A DNA stretch of 64,000 nucleotides from Holophagales bacterium (lineage in GTDB: Bacteria > Acidobacteriota > Thermoanaerobaculia > Multivoradales > JAGPDF01), in assembly GCA_016699405.1 (NCBI GenBank), contig CP064972.1, positions 3,131,501-3,195,500 on the forward strand, given 5' to 3'. Shown piece by piece: positions 25,936-36,773 of this stretch; position 1 is the stretch's first letter; each line of letters begins with the position of its first letter. Position numbers and translations under genes: made by a program. Under the pieces are notes generated by a model, which saw nothing but the letters and a program-made list of their open reading frames with translations, was not told the origin of the DNA and searched no databases.

Positions 25936-25970
25936 GCGGTGGCGGCCGTCGGCGGCCGAGCTGCGTTCGC

Positions 25971-27452
25971 CTAGCGGCGGATCTTGGCCGTCGGACCGAT
26001 CAGGGCGTAGTAGCCATCGCACATCCCGAGCGTCTCCGGGCCCGGGTCGAGCTCGATCCGACCGCCCATCAACCAGGACCCGTCGGGCAGCGCGAAGCTG
26101 GCAGTCGCCAGGTCGGTGTTGGTGCTGCCCATGTAGCTAGCGTAGGCCACCTCCTGGGTGCTGTTCGCGATCCGCGCCAAATAGGAGTCGGTGCTGCCGC
26201 CGGCGAAGCGGGGCTGCTCGGCGTCGGGAGTCACCGGCAGGTCGAGCGACGAGGTCGCCCCGGAGATCAGCACCTCGGCGAGCCCGTTGACGGCGACCGA
26301 CTCGACGCTGTCGGCGCCAGTGCCCCCGAAGAGCCGAGAGTAGACGACCACGGAATTGCCGGCGTTCATCCGGGTGACGAAGCCGTCACTCGGTCCGAGC
26401 CGGGGAACTGTGGTCGCGCCGACCTGCGGAAAGTCGGTCGACCAGGTCTGCCCGCCGATCACCACCTCGGTGCCGATCGCCGTGACCGACCTGGCGTAAT
26501 CGACCCGGTCCCCGCCGAGGTAGCTGGAGAAGACGAGCTTGCGATCGGCAAGCGACCACGCGGCGACAAAGGCGTCGTCGGTGCCACGCAGGCCCGACTT
26601 CTGCAGGGGATTGACCGCCGGGAAGTCGATCGACTGCGTGCTGCCGACCACCACGAGCAGACCCTTGGTGGTCAGGGCGGCCGCGGCGACCCGCTCGAGC
26701 GCCCGCCCGCCGTGGTAGGTCGAGAACGAGAGCTTCAGGGTCAGCGAGGTCGGGGAGGACGGCTCGGTGGTGAAGCGCGCCACCATGGCATCGGTCGAGC
26801 CCATCAGGGCCCGCTGCGTAGGAGCGAGCAGGGGCAGGTCGGTCGAGGTGGTCGGCCCGACCAGGGTCACCAGGCCCGACGACTCGACGACGACGCCCGT
26901 TGCCTGATCGTCTCGGCTGCCACCGAAGTAGGTCGCCGCCACCTTCTGGCCGGAAGGATCGAAGGCGACGAGGAAGGCGTCGCTCGCCCCGCCGTTGCAG
27001 AGACCGTCGGTGCCGCACGTGGCGTCGTAGGTCGGCGAAAGCACCGGGAAGTTGGGCGAGGTGGTCTTGCCGGCGATCCACAGATCGCCGTTTCCGTCGA
27101 ACGCTGCGGCATTCGCCTCGTCGATCCCCGAGCCGCCGATGTAGGTGGAGAAGAGGATGGTGCAGCCGCTCGGATCGATCTTCGTCAGGAAGGCGTCCGT
27201 GGCACCACCGAGGGTCGCCTGCGGCGCGTTGGCGACCGGAAAGTCGACCGAGGTGGTCGATCCGACAACGTAGAGGTTGCCCTGACTGTCGGAAAGGACC
27301 TTGGTGATGCTCTCGTCCCCGCTACCGCCCAGCAGGGCCATGAACTCGCAGTGATTGGCGCGAGCGGGTGAGACGGCGAACGAAGCGAGGGTAAGCGCCA
27401 GCGCCGCGATCCGGCTGCTGTGGGCTCTTGGAAGCTGGTTCTTGCTGGTCAT
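25971..27452 (-). CDS. Secreted SBBP-repeat beta-propeller protein
   Basis: ATG 27452 follows GGAGG at seven bases and gives 493 residues with a Sec signal peptide ending near ARANH. The mature protein is made of repeats of about 50-60 residues with the pattern YLGGSG-D-A-A...V-G-T-S-DFP...GG-TDAFL-KI, as in FSTYIGGSGIDEA and FSSYLGGDRVDYA. These are SBBP (beta-propeller) repeats, common in secreted proteins of Acidobacteriota and Planctomycetota. The function of these proteins is generally unknown; adhesion or extracellular binding is usually assumed. It is monocistronic and followed by a GC-rich hairpin. Confidence 0.8.
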   Translation of the reverse strand: MTSKNQLPRAHSSRIAALALTLASFAVSPARANHCEFMALLGGSGDESITKVLSDSQGNLYVVGSTTSVDFPVANAPQATLGGATDAFLTKIDPSGCTILFSTYIGGSGIDEANAAAFDGNGDLWIAGKTTSPNFPVLSPTYDATCGTDGLCNGGASDAFLVAFDPSGQKVAATYFGGSRDDQATGVVVESSGLVTLVGPTTSTDLPLLAPTQRALMGSTDAMVARFTTEPSSPTSLTLKLSFSTYHGGRALERVAAAALTTKGLLVVVGSTQSIDFPAVNPLQKSGLRGTDDAFVAAWSLADRKLVFSSYLGGDRVDYARSVTAIGTEVVIGGQTWSTDFPQVGATTVPRLGPSDGFVTRMNAGNSVVVYSRLFGGTGADSVESVAVNGLAEVLISGATSSLDLPVTPDAEQPRFAGGSTDSYLARIANSTQEVAYASYMGSTNTDLATASFALPDGSWLMGGRIELDPGPETLGMCDGYYALIGPTAKIRR

Positions 27453-27867
27453 GACCGATCCTCCGGGTCTCGGCGGGCTCATCGCCCTGGGTTCGAGGAC
27501 AGGTTAGGACCGGTGGAAAGCGCGGAGAATCGGCGGAAGGCGCGAGGTCCTGTCGGTGACCGTCCGACAGGGCGCGGTCGCACGTCCGGCTCCGTCCTAC
27601 ACCCCATGACGGACGATCCGACCGTGGACCAGCGGAGAAGCCGACAGGAGCGGTCCGTTGAAAAGAGGCACACTGGTGTCGTCGGAGGCGATCAGCCGCC
27701 AGGGTCGGTCGGTTGGATCGTCGGGGAACGTTCTCCGACGCGGGGTGGCGTGACCTCCGCACGCCGCCCCGCGCCTCGTCTTGCGCCCCCCGGAGTGGAT
27801 TTCTCCCTGCCGAATCGGCGACCAGGCGCCCACCCCGGCAGGCGGGGAAGTGCCTCCCAGCGCGTGC
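27453..27867. other. 415-base divergent spacer upstream of korA
   Basis: The stretch lies between the SBBP gene and the korA leader. Several overlapping frames are open on both strands, but none has a ribosome site, recognisable protein or codon pattern. I see no RNA gene or strong hairpin. Confidence 0.4.
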
Positions 27868-27873
27868 TAGAGT
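27868..27873 (+). promoter_or_regulatory. -10-like box TAGAGT before the korA leader ORF
   Basis: TAGAGT ends eight bases before ATG 27882. Transcription would start at or a base or two before that ATG, making the leader ORF leaderless. Confidence 0.45.
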
Positions 27874-27881
27874 CCGCGCCC

Positions 27882-27923
27882 ATGCAGGCAAACCAAGCAT
27901 CCGCAGGGAGTTCCACCTCATGA
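27882..27923 (+). CDS. 13-codon leader ORF coupled to korA
   Basis: ATG 27882 opens a frame encoding MQANQASAGSSTS and ends at TGA 27921-27923, which overlaps the korA ATG as ATGA. The leader contains no runs of one regulatory amino acid, so classical attenuation is unlikely. It may deliver ribosomes to korA on a transcript starting at the leader ATG. It could also be chance; the combination of promoter spacing and exact overlap is what supports it. Confidence 0.4.
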   Translation: MQANQASAGSSTS

Positions 27924-29803
27924 CTTTGCCGATTGCAGGTTCCGGAATGCCGGAACGCCGCGAGGTCGCCTCCGAGAAGCTCGACGATGTCGTCATCCGT
28001 TTCGCCGGTGATTCCGGCGACGGAATGCAGCTGACCGGAACCCAGTTCACTTCGACCTCCGCGCTGGTCGGCAACGATCTGGCCACCTTCCCGGATTTCC
28101 CCGCCGAGATCCGCGCGCCTGCCGGCACGTTGGCCGGCGTCTCGGCTTTCCAGGTCCGCATCGCCGACCGCGACATCCACACCCCGGGCGACGCCCCGGA
28201 CGTGCTGGTGTCGATGAACCCGGCGGCGCTCAAGGTGAACCTGAAGGATCTGAAGCGCAACGGCGTGCTGATCATCAACACCGCCGAGTTCGACGAGCGC
28301 AGCCTGCTGAAGGCCGGCTACACGGCGAGCCCGCTCGAGGACGGCAGCCTCGACGCCTACCGTGTCTTCAAGGTGGAGATCACCAAGCTCACCCGAGAGA
28401 CGCTCAAGGACAGCGGACTCGACACCAAGAGCCAGGAGCGCTGCAAGAACTTCTTCGCGCTCGGCATGGTCTACTGGATGTTCAGCCGGCCGCTCGACCC
28501 GACCATCCAATGGGTCGAAGAGAAGTTCGCCAGCAAGCCGAAGCTCGCCGAGGCGAACATCAAGGTGCTCAAGGCGGGCTGGAACTACTGCGACATCACC
28601 GAGATCTTCCAGGTGCGCTACGAGATCGAGCCCGCCAAGCTCGAGCCGGGCACCTATCGCAACATCATCGGCAACTCGGCGATCGCCCTCGGCTGCATCG
28701 CCGCGGCGCACCGGGCCGGCCTGCCGCTCTTCAAGGGCGCCTATCCGATCACCCCGGCGACCGACGTGTTGCAGGAGCTGACGCTCTACAAGAACTTCGG
28801 TGTCACCACCTATCAGGCGGAGGACGAGATCGCGGCGATGTGCGCGACGATCGGCGCCGCCTACGGCGGAGCGCTGGCGGTGACCGCCACCAGCGGTCCC
28901 GGCATGGCGCTGAAGTCGGAGGCGATCGGCCTGGGGATCATGGTCGAGCTGCCGATGGTCATCGTCGACGTGCAGCGCGGCGGTCCGTCGACCGGGCTGC
29001 CGACGAAGACCGAGCAGGCCGACCTCTTCCAGGCCGTGCTCGGCCGCAACTCCGAGGCGCCGCTCCCGGTGCTCGCCGCCAAGTCGCCGGCCGACTGCTT
29101 CGACTCGGCGGTCGAAGCCTGTCGCATCGCGCTCAAGTACATGACCCCGGTGATCCTGCTCTCCGACGGCTACCTCGCCTTCGGCTCCGAGCCGTGGAGG
29201 GTGCCGAAGCCGGAAGACCTGCCCGATCTGCGCAAGGACTACCGCGTCGACCCGAACGGGTTCCACCCCTACGATCGGGACCCGGTCACGTTGGCGCGGC
29301 CCTGGGCGATCCCGGGAACGCCGGGGCTCGAACACCGCATCGGCGGTCTCGAGAAGGCGGAGGGCAGCGGCCACGTCTCCTACGATCCCGACAACCACGA
29401 GTACATGGTCAAGATCCGCGCCGAGAAGGTGGCGCGCGTGGTGGCCGACATCCCGGACGTGGTGGTCGACGGTGAGCCGGAAGGCAAGCTCCTCGTGCTG
29501 GGATGGGGCTCGACCGCCGGCGCCATCGACGGTGCCGTGCGCCTGGCGCGGCAGGAGGGGCTGAAGGTGAGCCGCCTCCATCTGCGCTGGATCAACCCGT
29601 TCCCCAAGAACCTGGGCGAGGTGCTGTCGCGCTTCGAGAACATCCTCATCCCCGAGATGAACCTCGGCCAGCTCGCGTTCCTCATTCGCGCTCGCTACCT
29701 GCGCGACGTCCTGAGCTTCCCGAAGGTCAAGGGCAAGCCGTACTACCGGTTCGAGATCCTCAACGAGATCAAGCAGGTCCTGGAGTCGAAGAATGCCCAC
29801 TGA
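27920..29803 (+). CDS. korA: 2-oxoglutarate:ferredoxin oxidoreductase, alpha subunit (fused gamma-alpha)
   Basis: The protein has 627 residues from ATG 27920, which follows AGGGAG. Residues 22-200 are the gamma-type domain (VIRFAGDSGDGMQLTG, NFFALGMVYWMF) and residues 225 onward the alpha domain, with FKGAYPITPATDVLQEL and TATSGPGMALKSEAIGL, which bind the pyrophosphate part of TPP and the substrate. This fused architecture is typical of two-subunit KorAB enzymes that oxidatively decarboxylate 2-oxoglutarate to succinyl-CoA with ferredoxin reduction, replacing the 2-oxoglutarate dehydrogenase complex. Other 2-oxo acids cannot be excluded. The gene overlaps korB by 11 bases. Confidence 0.9.
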   Translation: MTLPIAGSGMPERREVASEKLDDVVIRFAGDSGDGMQLTGTQFTSTSALVGNDLATFPDFPAEIRAPAGTLAGVSAFQVRIADRDIHTPGDAPDVLVSMNPAALKVNLKDLKRNGVLIINTAEFDERSLLKAGYTASPLEDGSLDAYRVFKVEITKLTRETLKDSGLDTKSQERCKNFFALGMVYWMFSRPLDPTIQWVEEKFASKPKLAEANIKVLKAGWNYCDITEIFQVRYEIEPAKLEPGTYRNIIGNSAIALGCIAAAHRAGLPLFKGAYPITPATDVLQELTLYKNFGVTTYQAEDEIAAMCATIGAAYGGALAVTATSGPGMALKSEAIGLGIMVELPMVIVDVQRGGPSTGLPTKTEQADLFQAVLGRNSEAPLPVLAAKSPADCFDSAVEACRIALKYMTPVILLSDGYLAFGSEPWRVPKPEDLPDLRKDYRVDPNGFHPYDRDPVTLARPWAIPGTPGLEHRIGGLEKAEGSGHVSYDPDNHEYMVKIRAEKVARVVADIPDVVVDGEPEGKLLVLGWGSTAGAIDGAVRLARQEGLKVSRLHLRWINPFPKNLGEVLSRFENILIPEMNLGQLAFLIRARYLRDVLSFPKVKGKPYYRFEILNEIKQVLESKNAH

Positions 29804-30827
29804 GACCGTCGCCCTCACCCGCAAGGACTTTCAGTCGGACCAGGAAGTTCGCTGGTGCCCCGGATGCGGGGACTACGCGGTGCTCACCGCCGTCCAGTCG
29901 GTCTTCCCCGAGCTCGGCGTGCCGCGCGAGAAGTTCGTCGTCGTCTCCGGCATCGGCTGCTCGAGCCGCTTCCCGTACTACATGGAGACCTTCGGCTTCC
30001 ACACCATCCACGGCCGCGCCCCGGCGATCGCCACCGGCCTGAAGCTGGCGCGCCCGGAGCTCGAAGTGTGGATCGCCACCGGCGACGGTGACGCGCTCGC
30101 CATCGGCGGCAACCACTTCATCCACACGCTGCGGCGCAACGTCGGCGTCAAGATCCTTCTGTTCAACAACCGGATCTACGGCCTGACCAAGGGGCAGGCG
30201 TCGCCGACCTCCGAGTTCGGCAAGAAGACCAAGTCGACGCCGGACGGCTCGGTCGACTTCCCGTTCAACTCGCTTTCGGTGGCGATCGGCACCGGAGCGA
30301 CGTACGTCGCCCGCACCGTCGACGTCATGCTGCCGCACATGAAGGAGACGCTGCGCTCCGCCGCCCGGCACCAGGGCAGCGCCTTCCTCGAGATCTACCA
30401 GAACTGCGTGATCTTCAACGACAAGGCCTTCACCTACATGACGGAGAAGGAGGTTCGCGACGACGCCATCCTGGCGCTCGAGCAGGGCAAGCCGCTCGTC
30501 TTCGGCAAGGCGAAGGACCGTGGCATCCGCCACAACGGGACCGAGCTCGAGGTCATCCGCTTCGCCGACGGCTTCGGTCCGGACGACTGCCTGGTCTGGG
30601 ACGCGACGCGCGAGAACCCGACGCTGTCGTTCATGATCGCCCAGCTGTCGCCGCCGGATTTCCCGACGCCGATCGGCGTGCTGCGCGACGTCGACCACCC
30701 GACGTTCGAGGGCGTGGTGGCGAGCCAGAACCGGGCCCTCACCGATCGCCGCGGCGCCGGCACCCTGGAGCAGCTCTTCAACCAGGGCGACGTCTGGACC
30801 GTGCACGAGGACGGGACGATCTCGTAG
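29793..30827 (+). CDS. korB: 2-oxoglutarate:ferredoxin oxidoreductase, beta subunit
   Basis: The 344-residue protein contains the TPP-binding beta fold: RWCPGCGDYAVL with two of the 4Fe-4S cysteines, GIGCSSRFPYY with another, the Mg/TPP motif GDGDALAIGGNH, and LLFNNRIYGLTKGQ. This is the small catalytic partner of KorA; no separate delta ferredoxin subunit is encoded, consistent with the two-subunit enzyme. It overlaps korA and is followed by an excellent intrinsic terminator, so korAB ends the transcript here. Confidence 0.92.
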   Translation: MPTETVALTRKDFQSDQEVRWCPGCGDYAVLTAVQSVFPELGVPREKFVVVSGIGCSSRFPYYMETFGFHTIHGRAPAIATGLKLARPELEVWIATGDGDALAIGGNHFIHTLRRNVGVKILLFNNRIYGLTKGQASPTSEFGKKTKSTPDGSVDFPFNSLSVAIGTGATYVARTVDVMLPHMKETLRSAARHQGSAFLEIYQNCVIFNDKAFTYMTEKEVRDDAILALEQGKPLVFGKAKDRGIRHNGTELEVIRFADGFGPDDCLVWDATRENPTLSFMIAQLSPPDFPTPIGVLRDVDHPTFEGVVASQNRALTDRRGAGTLEQLFNQGDVWTVHEDGTIS

Positions 30828-30861
30828 CGCGGTCGGCGACCGATCGACGCACCTCACCATG

Positions 30862-30895
30862 GAGCCCGGCCTGACGGCCGGGCTCTTCGTTTTCG
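30862..30895 (+). terminator. Intrinsic terminator after korB
   Basis: GAGCCCGGCC (30862-30871), loop TGAC, then its exact complement GGCCGGGCTC (30876-30885), followed by TTCGTTTTC. It is a ten-pair G+C-rich stem with a T-rich tail, 35 bases after the korB stop. Confidence 0.85.
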
Positions 30896-30896
30896 C

Positions 30897-31556
30897 TTAC
30901 AGCTTGGAAGTCTTCGGCTGCTGGCCGTAGGTCGCGAAGCTGTCGATGACCTTCTTCATCTCCGGGCCCGAAAGGCGTGGCGGCTCGCGAAGCGGGAGAA
31001 GTCGCAAGAAGGTCTCGGCGAGGAACTCGAGCTCGACGGCGAGGGCGAGCGCCTTGTCGAGCGTCGCCCCGAGCGTGAGGAAGCCGTGGTGAGCGAGAAA
31101 GCAGGCCCGTCGCCGCGCCAGGGCTTCGAGGGCGTTCCTGGCCAGCTCGCGGGTGCCGAAGAGGGCGTAGCGGGCGCAGCGGATCGAATCGCCGCCGGCG
31201 GCGGCCACCATGTAGTGAAAGGGTGGGAGGTCGCGGCCGAGGCAGGAGAAGGCCGCGGCGGCGGGGGAGTGCCCGTGCACGATCGCCGCTACGTCGGGGC
31301 GCTCGGCGTAGACCGCCGCGTGCATCGGCCACTCCGAAGAGGGCGCGCAGCGCTCGCCCGCCGCGACGACGCCGTCGAGGCCCATGCGCACCACGTCGGG
31401 AGCGGTCAACGAGTCGTACTCGAGACCGGTCGGGGTGATGAGCATCCCCGTGCCCGCTCGCACGCTGAGGTTGCCCGACGTGCCGTGCGTCAGCCCCACC
31501 GCCACGGCGCGCCTGGCCGCGGCCAGGATCGCCTCTCGCTCCTCCCGATGCTCCAT
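30897..31556 (-). CDS. Class II aldolase/adducin-family protein
   Basis: ATG 31556 is preceded by GAGGAG and gives 219 residues; the frame extends upstream without a better start. Motifs of the zinc-dependent class II aldolase fold are present: LTHGTSGNLSVR, ITPTG, the metal ligands in IVHGHSPAAAAF, and LAHHGFLTLG with the late histidines. The family includes L-fuculose-phosphate aldolase, ribulose-5-phosphate 4-epimerase and methylthioribulose-phosphate dehydratase. Context does not decide among them. It is divergent from glgX across a 100-base spacer. Confidence 0.82.
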   Translation of the reverse strand: MEHREEREAILAAARRAVAVGLTHGTSGNLSVRAGTGMLITPTGLEYDSLTAPDVVRMGLDGVVAAGERCAPSSEWPMHAAVYAERPDVAAIVHGHSPAAAAFSCLGRDLPPFHYMVAAAGGDSIRCARYALFGTRELARNALEALARRRACFLAHHGFLTLGATLDKALALAVELEFLAETFLRLLPLREPPRLSGPEMKKVIDSFATYGQQPKTSKL

Positions 31557-31641
31557 GCTCCGACTCCTCGCGGGATGTCCGGCCTCTCGGATGGTGCAGG
31601 AGATCGGCCCCGTGCCGCAAGTCCTCACGCCGAACAATCGA

Positions 31642-31647
31642 TATCAT
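31642..31647 (+). promoter_or_regulatory. -10-like box TATCAT before glgX
   Basis: TATCAT ends nine bases before ATG 31657, with no ribosome-binding sequence between, again suggesting a very short leader. Confidence 0.4.
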
Positions 31648-31656
31648 CCGGGGTGC

Positions 31657-33816
<2,160 letters not shown>

Positions 33817-33904
33817 AGATCGCGCGAGCGCCCGTCCGGCGAGCTCGGGCGTCGGTCGCCGAGCGTCCCGCAAACGAGATGGGGCGCTCCGCGGCGCCGA
33901 AGGG

Positions 33905-34420
33905 TCAGATGTCGCGGTCCCTCGCCGGCATGGGGTGGCCGTTGCGAACCTCGCGCCAGAGCGCGGCGACATCGAGCTTCTCGGGGCGCGGCGAGGAACT
34001 GGCGAAGGTGAGATGGCGCTCGACCCGCAGCGTGCCGTCGCGCCGCGCGAAGAAGACGAGGTGGCCGTGTCGAGCGATGCCGCCGTGCTCGTAGGCGACG
34101 AAGGGCGCCGTGCCGTCACCGGCGAGAATCAGCCGCCGCGGCGCCAGATGCGAGGGAAGGACGACCGTGTCGGTCGCCTGGTACGGCTCCCCGGGGTCAG
34201 CCAGGAGATCGTCGAGCCGGGGCTGCTGCTCCCCTTCGAGGCCGGCGCTCACCGCGGGCGCGGCGAGGAAGCGGTGCAGCGAATCGCGCAATTCGGCCGG
34301 GAGCGCCGCCTTCGAAAGCAGGGTGCGGAAGCCGGAGGGATCGGGCAGCTCCGGAGAGAGGGCTGCGGCCCTGCCGCCGAGGGGGACCGCGAAGAGCAGG
34401 GTGAGAACGAGGAGCTTCAT
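33905..34420 (-). CDS. Secreted protein of unknown function
   Basis: The 171-residue product starts at ATG 34420, preceded by a strong AGGAGGT. It has a signal peptide (MKLLVLTLLFAVPLGGRAAA). The mature part has no cysteine-rich or catalytic motif I recognise; a segment with VVLPSHLAPRRLILAGDGTAPFV and FFARRDGTLRVERHL is beta-rich. It ends 88 bases from the glgX stop in convergent orientation and lies downstream of an ATP-grasp gene on the same strand, 137 bases away. Confidence 0.65.
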   Translation of the reverse strand: MKLLVLTLLFAVPLGGRAAALSPELPDPSGFRTLLSKAALPAELRDSLHRFLAAPAVSAGLEGEQQPRLDDLLADPGEPYQATDTVVLPSHLAPRRLILAGDGTAPFVAYEHGGIARHGHLVFFARRDGTLRVERHLTFASSSPRPEKLDVAALWREVRNGHPMPARDRDI

Positions 34421-34557
34421 AGGAGACCTCCTGGCCGCTCGCTGTCTCGGGGGCGGAACAGCTCTTGCCGCCGATCTACCCGACGACGCGGAGGCAGAGC
34501 GGGAATCGCGACCTCGGGCGCGGGAACCGCTCGCACGGTTGTTCGATCGCAGGCCTC

Positions 34558-35778
34558 CTACCGCGCATAGACGTGGACGGTCCGGCCAATGGCGTCGAGG
34601 ATGCCGCGCAGGGCGTCGAAGTCGGGATGGCGGGCGCGCACCCAGGCGTTCGCCATGAATCCGGCCTCCACCGGCTGGGTCGGCGTGCCGGGGGTGGGGA
34701 AATGGGAGTCGAGGATCCACTCGCCGTGCTCGCGGAACATCTCCTCGACGCCCGAGTAGCCGGCAATCTCGCCGTCGCGGTCGGGCCGGAGCGCGATCAT
34801 CCCCGCGGCGAAGCGGCGCGACGGGGCGCTCGCCGGGCTGCCGTGGACGATGGCGTGGGCCCACTCGCGGTAGAGGTCGAACTCGTTGGCGGCGCAGTAG
34901 AGGTCCCAGACGCCGACGCCCGGCGGGCGGCATCCGATCTCGGAGAACTTCAGGCCGCGCGGTCCGAAAAACCACTCCATGTGGGTCGCCGAGGTCCCGA
35001 TGCCGAGGGCGCGGATCACCTTGCGGCCCATCTCGCGCAGCTCGCCATAGCCCGGCGCATCGACCCGGTTGGTCACCACGACCTGGGGCGAGATCCACCG
35101 CGTCCGCATCGCCTCGAGCACGTTCGGGTAGTAGTGCGAGATGAACTCGTGCGTCGCCGTGCCGCCGATCGACATCGTGTCCCAGAACCCCTCGTGCCCT
35201 TCGACGAACTCCTCGACGGCGACACTTCCGCCGCGGTCGAGCCCCCAGCGTTCGATCGCCGCCTCGATCTGTCCGGCGCTGTCGAGTCGCTCGGTTCCCG
35301 AAGCGCCGGCCGCATCGCGCGGCTTGAGGATCAGCGGGAAGCCGGTCGACTCGGCGAACTCGCGCAGCTCGTCGCTGGAGGAACAGCCGGCGGATCGCGC
35401 CGTGGGGATGCCGGCGGCGCGCAACGCCTCTTTCATCGCGGGCTTGTCGCGGCAGAGGTAGGCGGTGCGCACGGAGGTCCCGGGGATCCCGGCGGCCTCG
35501 CGCACGCGGGCAGTGGTGAGAATGTGCGCCTCGACCGTCGCCTCGAGCCGGTCGACCCACTCGCGGCGCTGGACGCGGCGCACGGCGTCGAGCAGCGCCC
35601 CTTCGTCGACGACCGAACGGACGCGTTCGTAGCCGTAGAGCCAACCGCGCAGCTCGGCGTCGAGATGCTCGATGGGGGCCTCGCCGATGCCGGTGACGCG
35701 GGCGCCGACGGAAAAGAGCGCCCGGGCGAACTGACGCTGGTTCGAAGGGAAGCGAGGCTCGACGAGAAGGACGTGCAT
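34558..35778 (-). CDS. ATP-grasp enzyme A, carboxylate-amine ligase-like
   Basis: ATG 35778 follows GGAGAG and gives 406 residues. The N-terminal 110 residues form a Rossmann-like pre-ATP-grasp domain starting MHVLLVEPRFPSNQ. ATP-grasp features follow: PLILKPRDAAGASGT (ATP-binding lysine and glycine loop), VEEFVEGHE and FSEIGCRPPG, where Glu binds magnesium but the usual Asn is replaced. The fold activates a carboxylate as an acyl phosphate for amide or ester formation. Divergent from the S51-like gene with a 59-base shared promoter region. Substrates are unknown; a second, unrelated ATP-grasp enzyme lies in the divergent operon. Confidence 0.8.
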   Translation of the reverse strand: MHVLLVEPRFPSNQRQFARALFSVGARVTGIGEAPIEHLDAELRGWLYGYERVRSVVDEGALLDAVRRVQRREWVDRLEATVEAHILTTARVREAAGIPGTSVRTAYLCRDKPAMKEALRAAGIPTARSAGCSSSDELREFAESTGFPLILKPRDAAGASGTERLDSAGQIEAAIERWGLDRGGSVAVEEFVEGHEGFWDTMSIGGTATHEFISHYYPNVLEAMRTRWISPQVVVTNRVDAPGYGELREMGRKVIRALGIGTSATHMEWFFGPRGLKFSEIGCRPPGVGVWDLYCAANEFDLYREWAHAIVHGSPASAPSRRFAAGMIALRPDRDGEIAGYSGVEEMFREHGEWILDSHFPTPGTPTQPVEAGFMANAWVRARHPDFDALRGILDAIGRTVHVYAR

Positions 35779-35799
35779 GAGCTCTCCGTTCTCCGCGCG

Positions 35800-35829
35800 G
35801 TGACGAGCTGGCGGTTTCGACATTAGGAT
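35800..35829 (+). promoter_or_regulatory. Promoter of the S51-like/esterase/ATP-grasp operon
   Basis: GTGACG (35800-35805, four matches to TTGACA) and TAGGAT (35824-35829) are spaced by 18 bases. ATG 35838 is eight bases past the -10 box, so the transcript would begin at or beside the start codon. Confidence 0.5.
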
Positions 35830-35837
35830 TCTAGCCC

Positions 35838-36773
35838 ATGGCTCCCGTCGTCCTGCTCGGTCCTCAGCGTTTCACCCGCACCCTCGGCGAGGCCGTGCGG
35901 GCCGCCGGCATCGAAGGGCGGATCGGCGTCGTCTCGGCCGGCTGGCAGGAGCGCGAGCGCGAGGACGACGAGTTGCGCGACCACCTGCAGGGGCGGACGG
36001 TCAACCTGCTGCTCTATGCACGCGGTGAGGAGGCGTTCGGCGCCGATCCGGAGCTCTTCGCGGCGCACCGCGAACGGCAGGACCTCCTGCGCCGCCTGCA
36101 GGAGCTCTACCGGCAGCGCCTCGCCTTCGCCAAGGAGGCGGCGCGGGCGCTGCTCGGAAAGGGAGGAGACCCGGCGCTGCTCGAGCCGGAGCGCCGCCAC
36201 GCCCTCGAGTCGCTGCGCGACCTCGACGAGCACCACCGGCGACGTCTGCGGCAGATCCGGCGCGATTTCGACGAGCGTTGGCAGCCGTTGTCCCGCCCGG
36301 CGGTGGCACGCCACGTCGAAGCCCTGGGGCGCACCCTCGGTTCGTGCGAGGCGGTCGGGATCGCCGGCGGGCATGTCGCCGTCCTGCTCAACCGACTCCG
36401 CCTCTTCGGCCTCGACCGGACGCTGCGCGGTATGCCGATCTTCGCCTGGTCGGGCGGCGCGATGGTGGCGACCGACCGGCTGGTGCTGTTCCACGATTCG
36501 CCGCCGCAGGGCGCCGGCAACGCCGAAGTGCTCGAGGAGGGTCTCGGCCTCTGCCAGGGGATCGTTCCGCTGCCGCACGCGCGCCGCCGCCTGCACCTCG
36601 CCGACCCCTTGCGCGTCGCCCTGCTCGCCCGCCGTTTCGCTCCGGCGGCGGTGGTGGCCCTCGACGACGGCGGTCGGATCACCTGGGAGAACTTCGCCTT
36701 GCGCGATGCCCGCGGCGCCCGCCAGCTCACCGCCGAAGGGGCCCTGGTCGATCTGGCGGAGGAGCGGGCATGA
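35838..36773 (+). CDS. Peptidase S51/cyanophycinase-like protein
   Basis: The protein has 311 residues and no export signal. The central part (residues about 50-160) is Arg/Glu-rich and helical. The C-terminal half contains AVGIAGGHVAVLLNRLRLFGL and then MPIFAWSGGAMVATDRLVLF. This order of a GG turn followed by a strand-Ser-Gly-Gly-Ala elbow resembles the class I amidotransferase-like fold of S51 peptidases (GTSAGA), with the Ser as nucleophile. The match is by motif only. Dipeptidase E and cyanophycinase belong to S51. The stop overlaps the next gene as ATGA. A role in hydrolysing or sensing the product of the neighbouring ATP-grasp enzymes is an inference. Confidence 0.5.
   Translation: MAPVVLLGPQRFTRTLGEAVRAAGIEGRIGVVSAGWQEREREDDELRDHLQGRTVNLLLYARGEEAFGADPELFAAHRERQDLLRRLQELYRQRLAFAKEAARALLGKGGDPALLEPERRHALESLRDLDEHHRRRLRQIRRDFDERWQPLSRPAVARHVEALGRTLGSCEAVGIAGGHVAVLLNRLRLFGLDRTLRGMPIFAWSGGAMVATDRLVLFHDSPPQGAGNAEVLEEGLGLCQGIVPLPHARRRLHLADPLRVALLARRFAPAAVVALDDGGRITWENFALRDARGARQLTAEGALVDLAEERA

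Noticed and set aside
27692..29824. 710-codon minus-strand frame opposite korA
   Set aside because: Shadow of korA; Asp/Val/Leu/Glu/Arg repeats typical of an antisense reading frame in G+C-rich DNA.
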